A stretch of DNA of 64,000 nt, from assembly GCA_030512335.1 (NCBI GenBank), contig JAULSU010000003.1, positions 3,348,001-3,412,000 of the forward strand, read 5' to 3'. Numbering within the stretch: position 1 is the first letter of the stretch; each line of letters starts with the position of its first letter. A model generated the notes under the pieces. It had not been told where the DNA came from. It searched no databases and saw nothing but the letters and a program-made list of their open reading frames with translations. Source of the DNA: Immersiella caudata. Its lineage: Eukaryota > Ascomycota > Sordariomycetes > Sordariales > Lasiosphaeriaceae. Of this stretch, positions 11,101-21,886 are shown in pieces. A program made the translations under genes and the position numbers.

Positions 11101-11815
11101 TTAGTAGAAGGCATCTTTGGTAGATTCTGGCTCTTCCTCCGGTGCTGATAAATTCTTTGACTTCTGTGGGGGCTCCTGCTGGAACTGCTGTTGCGCCTGC
11201 AGTCCCGCTTGTTGCTGAGCTAGTTGCTGAGCTTGCTGATGCGCTTGTTGATACTTCTTCTTTTTCCGCACAGCTTCCTCACGTTCAAGCTCCTTGAGAA
11301 CTAGGGGTTGTCAGCTTTGAGAGGGAGCTGTCTTGCAAGTTTGTTGACTGACCTTCGTCCCACTCTGCCTCCCTCTCCGGGACGCCGGTGCCCAGAGCCG
11401 CCTCCACATCAACCTTCTCCCCCTTTTGGATTCGCTCTACAACATCACGTAACATGCCAATGCGGACGTCAGAACGCCGGATGAATGTTGCAAACTCCTT
11501 CTTTAAGGCGATCATCTGTACGGACATGGACCCTATCAGCAGGAAGATGACGATGAAGAAGGTTGCTGGATTCCACCCCTTTGGCGGTTTTGGCTTCCGT
11601 GACTTGGTGAAGAAGGGGTCATCATCGAGTGGTGCCGGCCGTAGGAATTTGGGCACGATGGACTTCCAGAAGGAGGGTTTGGCAACCTTGGGAACTACTG
11701 AGCTTACAGAGCGAGATCTGGCGAGCACCAGCTGCCCTTGACCCGCGCCTTGCAGGAGTGAGGTTCGGAGCCCAGCGGGTGCGAGAAATGCACGCCGAAA
11801 TGGTGCGCTGTTCAT
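11101..11815 (-). CDS. Single-TM mitochondrial protein, probably DUF5321 type
   Basis: A 220-aa protein from exons 11815-11353 and 11300-11101 (52-nt intron, GTCAGT donor), joined as WDE-VLKELE. Residues 1-45 are Arg/Ser/Ala-rich, like a mitochondrial import signal. One hydrophobic segment follows near 83-104 (TFFIVIFLLIGSMSVQMIAL), then a charged coiled-coil-like region, and a Gln-rich tail (repeats of QQA and QLAQQQ) ending in DAFY. The pattern fits a small fungal family of mitochondrial inner-membrane proteins that I recall as DUF5321; its biochemical role is unknown to me. It is convergent with the sirtuin gene, with almost no spacer. Confidence 0.8.
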
Positions 11816-12210
11816 GTTGCTTGAGTCTTGTTTGAGTAAGAGGCTGAGCGAATAAGACGTGAACGAATGCGAATTGAAAGTGCCAACGCCTTCGAATTGC
11901 CTGCTGGTGGCTCGTGATAAGATAAGGGCGTCTTGATCCCTGTCGATTGTTGCCCTGTCAACTGTGCCCGAGCTTTTCCCGCTGAGTCAATATTGCCCGC
12001 AAAAGCTGAATGGCAGAGCCATCTCGCAGGGAAGCGACCACCAACCACAGTTGGCTTTATCGCTCTTGGCGCTGCCGCTGCACCCCGAGCTTCAGCGGTT
12101 CAGACGCGAACATCGCTTTTTTTCGACCCCCCATACTGTTTGTTGCCTTTTGGATAACGTCCTATGAATTGGCGATGATATGATTAAGAATCAGCCCTCT
12201 AAACATCTAC
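11816..12210. promoter_or_regulatory. Divergent promoter region, DUF5321-type gene / separase
   Basis: These 395 bp separate two divergent start codons. No coding potential and no recognised binding site were found. The last 100 bp before separase are T/C-rich on the plus strand. Confidence 0.5.
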
Positions 12211-15200
12211 ATGGACATCTCCGCACAGGCCGACGCTCTTCGCAGCGCAACGACGGCCGTCTCGACATGTTCGCCCGCGACGTCAGCTCTCCTCAAGAGC
12301 TTACTCATGCCCAATGATGAGCCATCCCAACCGATGAAGGCCCCGCGCGCCCGGGCAAACACAGCTGGGGCCAAAAAGGGGAACGCGAGCGTTTCGGCAG
12401 ACAAGGAATTGTCGGCTCGTGAAAAGGCTCGATTGGCGACACAAGTCGTCAATGCCCTCATAAAATCTCTGGCTGAAGCCGCGAAGCCTACCCCGACACC
12501 CCCATCGCCGACGCGACAAGCGGCACAAGATGACGAACTCGTTAAGACGGCGACGCGAAACTCGAGTCGAAGGTCGCTCTCCGCCCCAGCGACCCCATTG
12601 CAGCCCCGATCCACGAATGGTCTATCGTCCCCGTCAAAGCATGGTCGTTCAACCTTGAAATCGAAGAATACAACGGGCCTGCTTTCTGCGGCTGAGTGCG
12701 CGCGTGTTGCGCTGGCAGCATTGCGCCAGATTCACGCCACGGGCAAAGTGTCGTTCCCGCCGCTACAACTAGAGATGGCGATGTCTTCTGTTGTTGGGAA
12801 ACTTGTCGTACTGGGGCTTCACGACCAGGCCGTCAAAGAAGCGCGTATCTTGAAGAGGCGGCTGGAAGGCGCACCAGCAAAGCCAGAAGCAACAAAGGCC
12901 GGGAAGACATTCAATGCCGAGTCGAAGAACACCTCACAATCTCTCGCAGAGCTGTTGGACTTTGGGGAGGCGAAAGTCACGGGGCAAGAACTGCACCTCG
13001 TCGTAACTACGCAGGTTCAGATGCTCCAGGTTCTTGGGACAACGAACAAGCCCTCCTCAATAGAAGCAGCACTCCCGTATCTCCGACATACCTGCAAATC
13101 ATCACCCATCAACCTCATCAGTAAGCTGGCCGAGGAAAGAAGCATGGACATTGGGAAGCTCGCGCGCTTGATGGAGCGTGTGGCGTACCATCTCTTATCC
13201 GTGACACCCAGTCACTCCAGCCGAGAGGACAGTATTGCGCAAGAAATCCGGCTGAGCGTATCCCCGGACGCGGCTTTCGAGCTGCAGGCGTTGGCATTGG
13301 AAGCACGGCTTCACTGGTGGAAGCTCGCAAAGCATAAGGGAGATGTGAACAAGGATGTTCTATCCCCTCTGGCGGCGTATCTGTCTGCATTTGTTCGGCG
13401 CACTCAGTCCAGAGGTCAGACTGTGTACAGCAAGTGCCACGAAATTTTCACACGCCTCAGGCCGCAATTCGAAGATTATCAAGCAATAAGCCCCAAGCGC
13501 TCCAGCTCCCTCGCCAGCATTTACCAGACCTTAGCGACTCTTGCAAAGGAGAATGGCCAGGCCCCGGCGGCTGAGACATGGATTCAGAAGATTCGAGAAG
13601 GCTTGTGCGCAAAGGAGGACTCGATCGCAAAAACCTGCTCCGTTGCGGCCCAGCTTCTTGCGCTCCATCTCAAAAACCCAGCAAAGTTTCTTCGGGATGA
13701 TACACTTTTGGACGAGGTCGTCTCAGGGATTCAAGGGCCTCTTCGGGGTGATTCCAACGAGTTGGACGAGCTTCTCACCAGTGTCTGCGCAGCGAGAAGA
13801 TCCGCCGTGAACCTGCTGGTAGCTTTGAATAAGGGAGGGGCCGGAATGGATTTTGTGCCTTCAGCAAGGACGACTGGCCTATTAGAGTCCTTGGTGCTTC
13901 ATTGCCCGCGGTTCTGTCTGCGATGGCTTGGTAAGCCTCCAGGGCCGACAAGCAGTACAAAGGATTACCTTCGATATGAGCAACGGCGGAAACTCATGCA
14001 AGAAACCATTGATCACACTCTCGAATCCGCCTTCATGATAATCAAGACCGGTCTCGATCAGAATCGATTGGGGTGGGAGGCCATGGGCACGATTCTCGGC
14101 GATTGCAGCACGCTCTTGGAGTACATGGGGAGCTTCGCTGCCCCCGACTCAACGAGCTCTTACTACGTAAAGATGTCACACTTTTACTATATGCAGTATT
14201 ACTCGTTACGGCAGCAGTCGAAAGATCCGAAGGATCCGGCTCCCATGCGGGCTCTGCGCAATTCTATTGAGTGCGTGAAGGACCGACCAGCCCCAGAGAG
14301 AGAGAAAGCTCAGCTTCTCCTCAAGCTAGAGAAGATGGCCGAGGTTTGCACGACTCTCGGAAGGAAAGACCAGGCTCTGGCTGCCCTGCATACGATCCGA
14401 GAGACTTTGGTTGAGGATGGTGTCCTCAAAGTCATCGCCAGCGCCTTGAATACAACACCCATCAGCACTGCGTGGACCCGGAACGAAAAGGCCGAAACTC
14501 TGTCGCGCACCCTCTCTTCGATATCAAAGCTGGAGCATCCATGGGTTGACTGGACGGCCAATCTGTCAGAGGCTGAACAAGCTGCTGCGCTCGAGCACCG
14601 ATTATACTTCATTCTGCTCAGGAACGGCAAGAACCGGGACGAAATCACGTTGCAGCATCCTACCGTCGACTCCCTTCTGCGCACTTATATCCCTACCCGC
14701 TTTCCCGTTCGAAGGTTCAGAGTTTTGATCGACCTCCTCTGCTCGGATATTGGAAACAATGACCAGTCAGAACTCCTGTCTGTCACCAGGGATGCGTCGC
14801 AAGTTGAGGAGCGTGGCCAGCTGGGAGATGATGCGGGCCTCCAGCCTTATGTCGCCCACATGAAGGCATTCTACCGCTCAGTAACAGCTCTCACCAATAG
14901 CGATATGGGCACTGTTGAAGAATCTATCTTGGCGTGGAAGGTCCTCGCAAAGTCATGTCAGACTAAGACGGAGTTGGAGGGGTTTATCGACGACGTTGCG
15001 GGACTCTTGGACCACCTTCAGTCAGTCGCAGACTTTCTCCGAATGAAAGGGCACGACGGCCTTCTCGCGACAGCCCTCGAGTTGTCAGCGGATATATCAC
15101 ATCTTGCAGAAGGACCTGCTCCGGGTGATCTCATCCAGTGCAAGGCGTCTTTGGCCCTGCAGTACAGCAACCTCGGACGATCCTCGAAGGCAGAGCAGCT

Positions 15201-18200
15201 ATTTTTGGCCACCATGGAATACGTAGATACACAGGCAGCCGCGAGCGATGCTGTTGCCAGTTTTCATCTCGCTTTTGCGGAACACTACGTCGCGATCGGC
15301 AACCTTAAGAAAGCGGAGGAGCATCTTGCTCAAGCTCAAGCAGCATTCGACTCTGATGTGTCGATCAAGAAAAGCCGGCCTGGTCAGAGAAAGTATGTTG
15401 TCATCTACGCTTTATACTTGCATTCTGTCATTGCTCTTGAGCGAGGCGACTCTCACTTTGCGCTCATCTACGCCCGCGAGAGTATCAAGAGCCTGTACCA
15501 AGATTGGAAGAAACTCGAAAGCCAACAAGCAACCGGTGCGACTCCGGATACATCTATGACGGGCGATACAGGTCTGAGCTCGACCAGTACGGGTGCCACA
15601 AAGGAGATCCTCATTCAAAGTCCTGGGCCAGAGTTCTGGAAATTATTTCATGTTCTTTATCGGAACTTGCTTCGGGTCTCGGCCATCTACGCTCATCTGG
15701 GCATGTTTCAAGAGACCATGTATTACGCCGAGCAAGCACAAAAGTTAACCAAGACGGCCAATTCGGAGCTCTACAACTCGCACTCGGCCGCTTGGATAGC
15801 TTCCATGTTTGCCAAATCGGCCAGTTCCTTCAAGTCCTTGGAGCTGTTGCAAGAAGCTGGGGATTCCCTACCCGACGGTGGAGGTTCGTATTTGTCGGCC
15901 GCCCTGGCTTGCCAAATCAGCTCGTTATATCTCGACCTGAGGAACGCAGAGGGTGCAAATATCATGCTCGCGAAAGCCGAGGCATATCTGGAGAATCTCT
16001 CTTGGCAAACGAGCCAGGCCACCAACATGGCGGCTCTAGAAGACAGGGTCGCCAAGTTGAACATTGAGGACAAGCCACCGGTAAAATCAGCGAGGAGGAC
16101 GGTCAGACAACCGGCAGTCAAGAAAACGACCAGGACAGCAGCTACTACGAGAGCCAAAGTGGTCACACCAAAACCGGCGGCTGTTATGGAAGACACTCAG
16201 ATATCAAAGCTTCGAGTTTCGATTCTTGTGCAGAAGGCCATGTCGATGCTGGGAAGAAAGGAGTGGAATGCAGCACGTGCAGTCTTGGGAGAAGCCTTGG
16301 AGGCATCGAAGACAATCGGTCTTGTTCCCAACGGCCAGGTTGCAATGGCGGCCTGCCTATTGGGTATGAGCTTGGAGCAGATGTCCCAGGATCCAGTCTT
16401 CTCAGTTATCCAAGACTCAACCATCTCCTTCCCGGCGGTTTCTTGCTCCGTCGACAAAGCAGCCGTCGACAGACACTCTGCAACAAAAGCCTCCCCCCCT
16501 AAGAAAAGCCGGAGCGCGGCAGTCCAGGGTGTGTCCAAGGAGCCAACCCGGGCGTACGTCGAGAATCTCAAGGAGGCCCAAGAATACCTTCTTCAGGCCC
16601 ACTCGGTCGCAACCCTCAGCGGCGAGGCGAGTTTGGTGCACAGGATATCAGGCATGCTCCAAAACATCGGGCTTCTGCTTGCGGCAACCTCTGTCAAGGC
16701 AAGAGCACTCACTCAATCCGGCCACACTTCGTATTCGGTCGAGCTTGCCCGCAACTTGACATGGCGGCGTGAACGCAAAGCGGTCGTCCTGGAGAAGCAC
16801 AAGCCAAAGTTCGAAGGGCAGGACTGGCCAGTTCCGCTTCACTCTGCTGTCCCGAAACGGACGAGCCTGGGTTTCACACTTGACCTCTTCAGGTTCCAGA
16901 AAGATTACATCGACATCATCCCCAAGATGTGGAGTGTGATATCCCTCTCCTTGAGCGAGAATAATCACGATCTATGCATCACGAAACTCCAGTCCGGCCA
17001 TACGCCTTTCGTCATTCGTCTTCCCTTGGAAAGAGCAAGCTCTCGCGACGCGGATACGGAGGTCTTCAACTTCCAGCAAGGCCGGACTGAGCTGCTCGAA
17101 ATAATCAAGATGGCCAATGACTCGTGTCATACGGCGAAAGATATGACGGTAAAGGGGGCGAAGAGTGCTTGGTGGCAGGACCGCGAGACTCTGGACCTCC
17201 GATTGAAAGACCTTTTGGCAAATATTGAGCAGATCTGGTTGGGTGGATTCAGAGGAATCTTTTCCCAACACACTCGACGACCAGAACTTCTTGCACGCTT
17301 TCAGAAGAGTTTTTTAAACATCCTTGACAAGTGCCTTCCGTCCCGACGGCGGGTCCGTGGAAAGAAGACCAAAACAGCACAAACGCCCGTCAACCTGGAT
17401 TCGCGCATTCTGGAACTGTTCATTGGACTTGGTGATACCACTGGCCAAGATTGCGACTTTGAAGAGGAGCTCACGGATTTACTCTACTTCGTTGTAGACA
17501 TTCTCCAATTTCATGGGGAGACCAACGCGTACGACGAAATCGACTTTGACACGATGCTCGTCGAGACTTTTGACGCGCTGCATTCCTACCACTCGGCAGT
17601 AAAGAGTAGTAAGGCTCCCAATACCGGCGCCCACACAATTTTGATGTTGGATAAATCCTTGCATGTGTTTCCTTGGGAATCTCTTCCCTGTCTACAGGGC
17701 TGTGCAGTCTCGCGCATGCCATCGCTGGCCTGTCTCCGCCGCCTAATCCAGGAGCAGAAGACAAAAAGGTCTTCGTCCACGCCAGTCCAGAACCAACAAA
17801 GCGACGCAGCGCACGGCTCAACAGAAGGGCATCACGCCTCTTTCGCCTCAGGATCCTACATCCTCAACCCATCCGGCGATCTCAAAACCACCCAGAGTAC
17901 CTTTGCCAAGCCTCTCGCCACCCATCTTCCCTCTAGCACCTGGAACCAGATCGTCGGACGTGATCCCACAGAGCCCGAGTTTGAAAGCGCCCTTGCAGAC
18001 AAGGACATCCTCCTCTACTTTGGCCACGGCAGTGGCGCACAATACATCCGCAGCCGCACCGTTCGCAACCTCGAGCGCTGCCGTGCCACCGTTCTCTTGA
18101 TGGGATGCTCCAGCGCACGACTCAACGACGCGGGCGAGTTTGAAGTCTACGGTCCCGCGTGGAACTACATGATGGCTGGATGCCCCGCCGTGGTCGGCAC

Positions 18201-18513
18201 GCTTTGGGACGTGACGGATCGAGACATTGATCGCTTCGCCGGGCGTGTCTTTGAGGAATGGGGGCTTGTTCCGGTGGGCACATTTGACGAGGAGAACGAC
18301 AAAGAGAAGGGGAAACAAAAGAGCGTGAAAGATTGGGGAAGAGGGGGCAAACTGCCTGGCGTGGATGAGGTGGTTAGAGAAAAGGGGGTGGACAACGCGG
18401 GCCGCGTGTCGCTGGTGGAAGCGGTTGCCCGGGCACGTGACGCTTGTCGGTTTCGCTACGTCACTGCTGCTGCGGTAGCAGTCTATGGTATACCAGTCTA
18501 CGTGGAGAAGTGA
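12211..18513 (+). CDS. ESP1: Separase (caspase-like peptidase C50)
   Basis: A 2100-aa cysteine protease that cleaves the cohesin kleisin subunit at anaphase onset and is held inactive by securin; it acts in the nucleus and on the spindle. The gene is one uninterrupted frame. The C-terminal catalytic domain is clear: His1939 in the YFGHGSG motif and Cys1966 in LLMGCSSARL, followed by GPAWNYMMAGCPAVVGTLWDVTD, a separase hallmark. The N-terminal 1600 residues are helical repeat-like, as in Esp1/Cut1/BimB, and a basic low-complexity linker lies near 1290-1325. The length is typical for fungal separases (about 1600-2200). The first ATG is used because no upstream in-frame Met was seen. Confidence 0.97.
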   Translation: MDISAQADALRSATTAVSTCSPATSALLKSLLMPNDEPSQPMKAPRARANTAGAKKGNASVSADKELSAREKARLATQVVNALIKSLAEAAKPTPTPPSPTRQAAQDDELVKTATRNSSRRSLSAPATPLQPRSTNGLSSPSKHGRSTLKSKNTTGLLSAAECARVALAALRQIHATGKVSFPPLQLEMAMSSVVGKLVVLGLHDQAVKEARILKRRLEGAPAKPEATKAGKTFNAESKNTSQSLAELLDFGEAKVTGQELHLVVTTQVQMLQVLGTTNKPSSIEAALPYLRHTCKSSPINLISKLAEERSMDIGKLARLMERVAYHLLSVTPSHSSREDSIAQEIRLSVSPDAAFELQALALEARLHWWKLAKHKGDVNKDVLSPLAAYLSAFVRRTQSRGQTVYSKCHEIFTRLRPQFEDYQAISPKRSSSLASIYQTLATLAKENGQAPAAETWIQKIREGLCAKEDSIAKTCSVAAQLLALHLKNPAKFLRDDTLLDEVVSGIQGPLRGDSNELDELLTSVCAARRSAVNLLVALNKGGAGMDFVPSARTTGLLESLVLHCPRFCLRWLGKPPGPTSSTKDYLRYEQRRKLMQETIDHTLESAFMIIKTGLDQNRLGWEAMGTILGDCSTLLEYMGSFAAPDSTSSYYVKMSHFYYMQYYSLRQQSKDPKDPAPMRALRNSIECVKDRPAPEREKAQLLLKLEKMAEVCTTLGRKDQALAALHTIRETLVEDGVLKVIASALNTTPISTAWTRNEKAETLSRTLSSISKLEHPWVDWTANLSEAEQAAALEHRLYFILLRNGKNRDEITLQHPTVDSLLRTYIPTRFPVRRFRVLIDLLCSDIGNNDQSELLSVTRDASQVEERGQLGDDAGLQPYVAHMKAFYRSVTALTNSDMGTVEESILAWKVLAKSCQTKTELEGFIDDVAGLLDHLQSVADFLRMKGHDGLLATALELSADISHLAEGPAPGDLIQCKASLALQYSNLGRSSKAEQLFLATMEYVDTQAAASDAVASFHLAFAEHYVAIGNLKKAEEHLAQAQAAFDSDVSIKKSRPGQRKYVVIYALYLHSVIALERGDSHFALIYARESIKSLYQDWKKLESQQATGATPDTSMTGDTGLSSTSTGATKEILIQSPGPEFWKLFHVLYRNLLRVSAIYAHLGMFQETMYYAEQAQKLTKTANSELYNSHSAAWIASMFAKSASSFKSLELLQEAGDSLPDGGGSYLSAALACQISSLYLDLRNAEGANIMLAKAEAYLENLSWQTSQATNMAALEDRVAKLNIEDKPPVKSARRTVRQPAVKKTTRTAATTRAKVVTPKPAAVMEDTQISKLRVSILVQKAMSMLGRKEWNAARAVLGEALEASKTIGLVPNGQVAMAACLLGMSLEQMSQDPVFSVIQDSTISFPAVSCSVDKAAVDRHSATKASPPKKSRSAAVQGVSKEPTRAYVENLKEAQEYLLQAHSVATLSGEASLVHRISGMLQNIGLLLAATSVKARALTQSGHTSYSVELARNLTWRRERKAVVLEKHKPKFEGQDWPVPLHSAVPKRTSLGFTLDLFRFQKDYIDIIPKMWSVISLSLSENNHDLCITKLQSGHTPFVIRLPLERASSRDADTEVFNFQQGRTELLEIIKMANDSCHTAKDMTVKGAKSAWWQDRETLDLRLKDLLANIEQIWLGGFRGIFSQHTRRPELLARFQKSFLNILDKCLPSRRRVRGKKTKTAQTPVNLDSRILELFIGLGDTTGQDCDFEEELTDLLYFVVDILQFHGETNAYDEIDFDTMLVETFDALHSYHSAVKSSKAPNTGAHTILMLDKSLHVFPWESLPCLQGCAVSRMPSLACLRRLIQEQKTKRSSSTPVQNQQSDAAHGSTEGHHASFASGSYILNPSGDLKTTQSTFAKPLATHLPSSTWNQIVGRDPTEPEFESALADKDILLYFGHGSGAQYIRSRTVRNLERCRATVLLMGCSSARLNDAGEFEVYGPAWNYMMAGCPAVVGTLWDVTDRDIDRFAGRVFEEWGLVPVGTFDEENDKEKGKQKSVKDWGRGGKLPGVDEVVREKGVDNAGRVSLVEAVARARDACRFRYVTAAAVAVYGIPVYVEK

Positions 18514-19080
18514 GGGGAGGAATCTGGGAATATGGATCTATTGTTGGGGTGGCGTTTGTGGGATCATGGGATGAAATACCACGCTGGGATGCATCGGACA
18601 GGAGTTTGGACTTTTAGAGAGCATCAGGTGTTGAATGAGACTAATGTGTATTGAATCCTGCTTCAACTCTAAATTTGTTGCTCGGATAATTCCAGCTCCT
18701 CAATTCCTACGGGGTATGTCGTGTTCTAGCTTCCTTGCGTCACTGACAGCACTTAGGCAGCCTGGCAAGGCTGAACCACATCTTGTGAATCAATGTGCAG
18801 AGTTGCTGAACATATCACGGAATAGCCGAGGAAAAATCATCACCCAGAGTAAATGGTAAAAGGAATCAATACGGTGTGGTAGGGAATGCGCAACTAACCA
18901 ATACACAGCTAATTGTTGCCTTGGTCTCCGACATCGCGGATTCTCAATTTTCCAGAGCACCCTCGTTCCAGCCGGCGCCTCAGAACCATCCAATTAATTC
19001 CGGCATGTGGGTATAATAATCTTCGTTCCATCGTCATGCAATTTCCCATCTTTCAAGTCTCCGTCCTTCTTATCCGCTCC
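18514..19080. other. Convergent intergenic region
   Basis: It separates the 3' ends of separase (+) and the HAM1-like gene (-). No coding or RNA gene is evident. The sequence is AT-richer than its surroundings, as expected of 3' untranslated regions and poly-A signals. Confidence 0.6.
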
Positions 19081-21802
19081 CTAGGTTCTAATTACTGCCG
19101 GGTTGGTGACCTGCGTATTGATGCTGCCATTCAAGGGAGCAGCCTTGAGGTGGTCATGACCGTTGGAGGAACCGTTGGCAGAACCGTTGGTAGCATGCGG
19201 CTTGCGAGTCACATGAGGCGCGCAGGGAATGTCATGGCTCCTGGATGCAGCACCGATCGAGAAAACAGGACTCTCCCACTTGTCGCCCTTGCGTGCCAGC
19301 TCCTTGTACTCTGTTGCCTTGGAGCTGATGCCACCAGGAAGGTGGATATGTGGGAAGATGCTGTCCTCCTTAGTGACGGCGTAGTTGAGCTTCTTGTCTG
19401 CCACCAAACCCTCCGCCTTTTGCTTGCCCAGAAGGATCTGCTTCTGCGCAGCGGACACATAGCGGTTGTAGATGTTGGGAATGTTGTCGGGGTCGGACTG
19501 GGCCTCTTCAAGGGCACGATCGGCCTCTTGCTTGACTTGGAAAGCCATGGCATCGAGCTTGTTCACTTGGTCCTTGATAGCCTTGCCAAGCGCAAACTGA
19601 AGACCGGGGCGAAGGACCTTCAGCATCAGTGGCTTGAACAGGTTGAACAAGAGCTTGTGGTTCGACCTGGCGAGCTTGATCTGGAAGTGCTTGATGTCAA
19701 CATCGACCTTGTCAACCTTGAAAAAGTTCTGGGGATCCTTCTCGTCGGCAGAAGACATCTTCATTCGGAAGCTGAAGCCATCACCAGCCAGCAGGATGTT
19801 AGCCACGCCAGTATCCGTCAGCGAGGGAAAACCCTCCTTGCGCTTGATGTAGTAGCTAACATCGCGCAAATCCATCTGGATACCGGATACCCTGACATCG
19901 ATCGAGTGCTTGCTCTTGTTGGCAACCTTCTTCCGCCCAAAACGCATGTAGTTCTCACTAGCAATCTCCATCACGTTGGGCATGAAGTTGTCACTCTCCA
20001 GCACAAGATTTTCAATGACGGCGTCGATTTGAGGATCCGAGTACTCGACGCGAGGGACCGGAATGTAAGCCACGTTCTCGAAGATGGCCGGTAGGATGAC
20101 GTCAGTCAAATCCTTGACGAGATGAGGCTTGAACACAGGCTTTCCGTTCTCATCATTGCCAAGATCGGTGAACAGCTTGTTCAATGAGGCTGCGAACGCC
20201 TTGTTCTGCGGGTCCTGGTCAAATTGATCGGCAAGGAATTTGATCTCGTCCAAGATGCGGTCGGTATGGGCGCGATACTTGTCGCGAAGGAGGTAGTTGC
20301 CTCGGTCGTGAAGACGGTTCCAGTCTTCAGTTGAGGCGTCTTCCAGGACGTAGCCTTGCTCCTGAAGGCATCTGCGGATATACTGGTTCGTGGACCTGAA
20401 CCAACTGCGAAGCTCCTCGTCCTTGTCGGCATCCTCGTAAATGGTGTTGATGGATGACCACAAATCGTCAGTGGAGGTGCCGTTCGCAAACCGCTCAATA
20501 AGGGTCTACTCAATGTCAGAACATGCATTTTCAACCATGAAGGGGCACACATACCTTGAGGTCACCCTCAGCCTGACGCAGGCCAGATCGAGCATCCTGA
20601 ACAGTTCCAGATCCACCCTGAGCCATACGGTTGGCGTGGCCACCATACTCCTCGGCAAGATCCAAGAGTGTTTGGATGGCTGTCTGGTAGTCTGGGTGCT
20701 GCTGGCATTCAAGAACCATTTTCTATCACATTGTTAGCTTGGAACGGTCCCCGTGCATATGCTCCCGTAACCGTACCTTCAGACGCCAGATGGTCTGATC
20801 ACGACGATCCTGGGGCATCTTTTTCTTCAAATACTCCCTGGCGCGAGCACGATACTCTTGCTTCTTGTCTCTGGCTTTGTCCTTGGTCTCTTGGTCGACG
20901 TTTTCCTCTGCTTTCTGTTGGAGTGTGTTCGCAGCTGCATAGGCTCCGCTCTGGGCATCGACTCCTGTTGAAGTGCCTGCTCCGCCGTTTTGGGCTGCAG
21001 AGCTTCCATGGGCACCAACATCCTTGACGTCTTCCTTGGGGTTACCCTTGTAATAACCCTGTGCCTTCTCCTTCAGGGCGTCCTTGCTGAAAGCTTCCTT
21101 GTTGATCTTGGGAGCTTCATGCCACGTGTTGTCTTGGGCAGGTCGATCAATCTGACTGAGGTCCTCATCAGATGGCTTTACACGGGAGGCAGCATTGGTT
21201 GCAGCGTCTCCTACCACATCACGGAGGAGAATTGTGGAATCATTGACTGTGGATTGGTTAGCAGAAACCACATACAGCCAGACAAGGGAGCGCACTCACG
21301 AAGCTTGCGGAACTGGCCATTGGTGAGGATCAGGGTCCCCAGAGTTCTGAGTCCTTCGAGAGCCTTGTTTCCATGCTGCGTCGCGGTGTCCTTGTCAATG
21401 GGGGCACCGGGAACGTTGACAGACTTGGGGTCAAACTGCTGAGTCTGCCAGATGAAGTCTTGAAGCAGATTTCCATGGTTCTTGGACAGAAGCAGATATT
21501 TGGATTGCTTGACTACTTCTCGGGTGTCTGCCACGAGCATCCGCCCCTCAGCGGAGAGCTTCGAAGAGGGGTTCGAGAGCGCCTTAGACTCTAGAAAGCT
21601 GTTCAAGGCGACATCGATTTGGTCGTTCTACGCCGGCTTGTCAGTGACGGTCACCCGTGGAAATCGGAACGATGACACTCACAGAGGGGACTTTGCCATT
21701 CTGGAAGGCATTGATGATGCCATAGATCTGGAGCTTGCGATTGACATCGGCCTCCTTCTGATTGACGTCGGTCGGCCTGTTGACCTTAGCAGCTGACGAC
21801 AT
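19081..21802 (-). CDS. HAM1-like protein (HAM1 N- and C-terminal domains, former DUF5923/DUF4449)
   Basis: An 836-aa protein from five exons: 21802-21683, 21627-21300, 21246-20777, 20722-20555 and 20505-19081; all four introns are 49-55 nt and keep the frame. It has an N-terminal helical domain (SRVKPSDEDLSQID and a long Lys/Arg/Glu helix near residues 230-280) and a C-terminal half with VLPAIFENVAYIPVPRVEY and RRKEG-like segments. I recall this pair as the HAM1-like N and C domains of fungi, related to BPI-type lipid-binding folds; ham genes affect hyphal fusion in Neurospora. The last 60 residues are a Gly/Asn/Ser-rich tail. The molecular function is not established, and lipid binding is inference. 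Confidence 0.85.
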
Positions 21803-21857
21803 CTTGCCGGTTCTGAGCGCTCAGTCGAACTCCTACTGAGAAATCGGCGATGTATTA

Positions 21858-21886
21858 TTAGGTTGGGGGGGTTGGGGGGTTGGGGG
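21858..21886 (+). promoter_or_regulatory. G-quadruplex-capable tract upstream of the HAM1-like gene
   Basis: The plus strand reads TTA-GG-TT-G7-TT-G6-TT-G5, that is, long G runs separated by TT. It ends about 56 bp upstream of the HAM1-like ATG, so it is probably in the 5' leader or core promoter; the G-rich strand is the template strand for that gene. It also resembles a degenerate TTAGGG array, though with only a few units. Confidence 0.65.

Noticed and set aside
18913..20094. Plus-strand open frame of 393 codons
   Set aside because: It is wholly antisense to the last exon of the HAM1-like gene, whose minus-strand protein has clear family motifs and matching splice junctions. The antisense frame has no motif.
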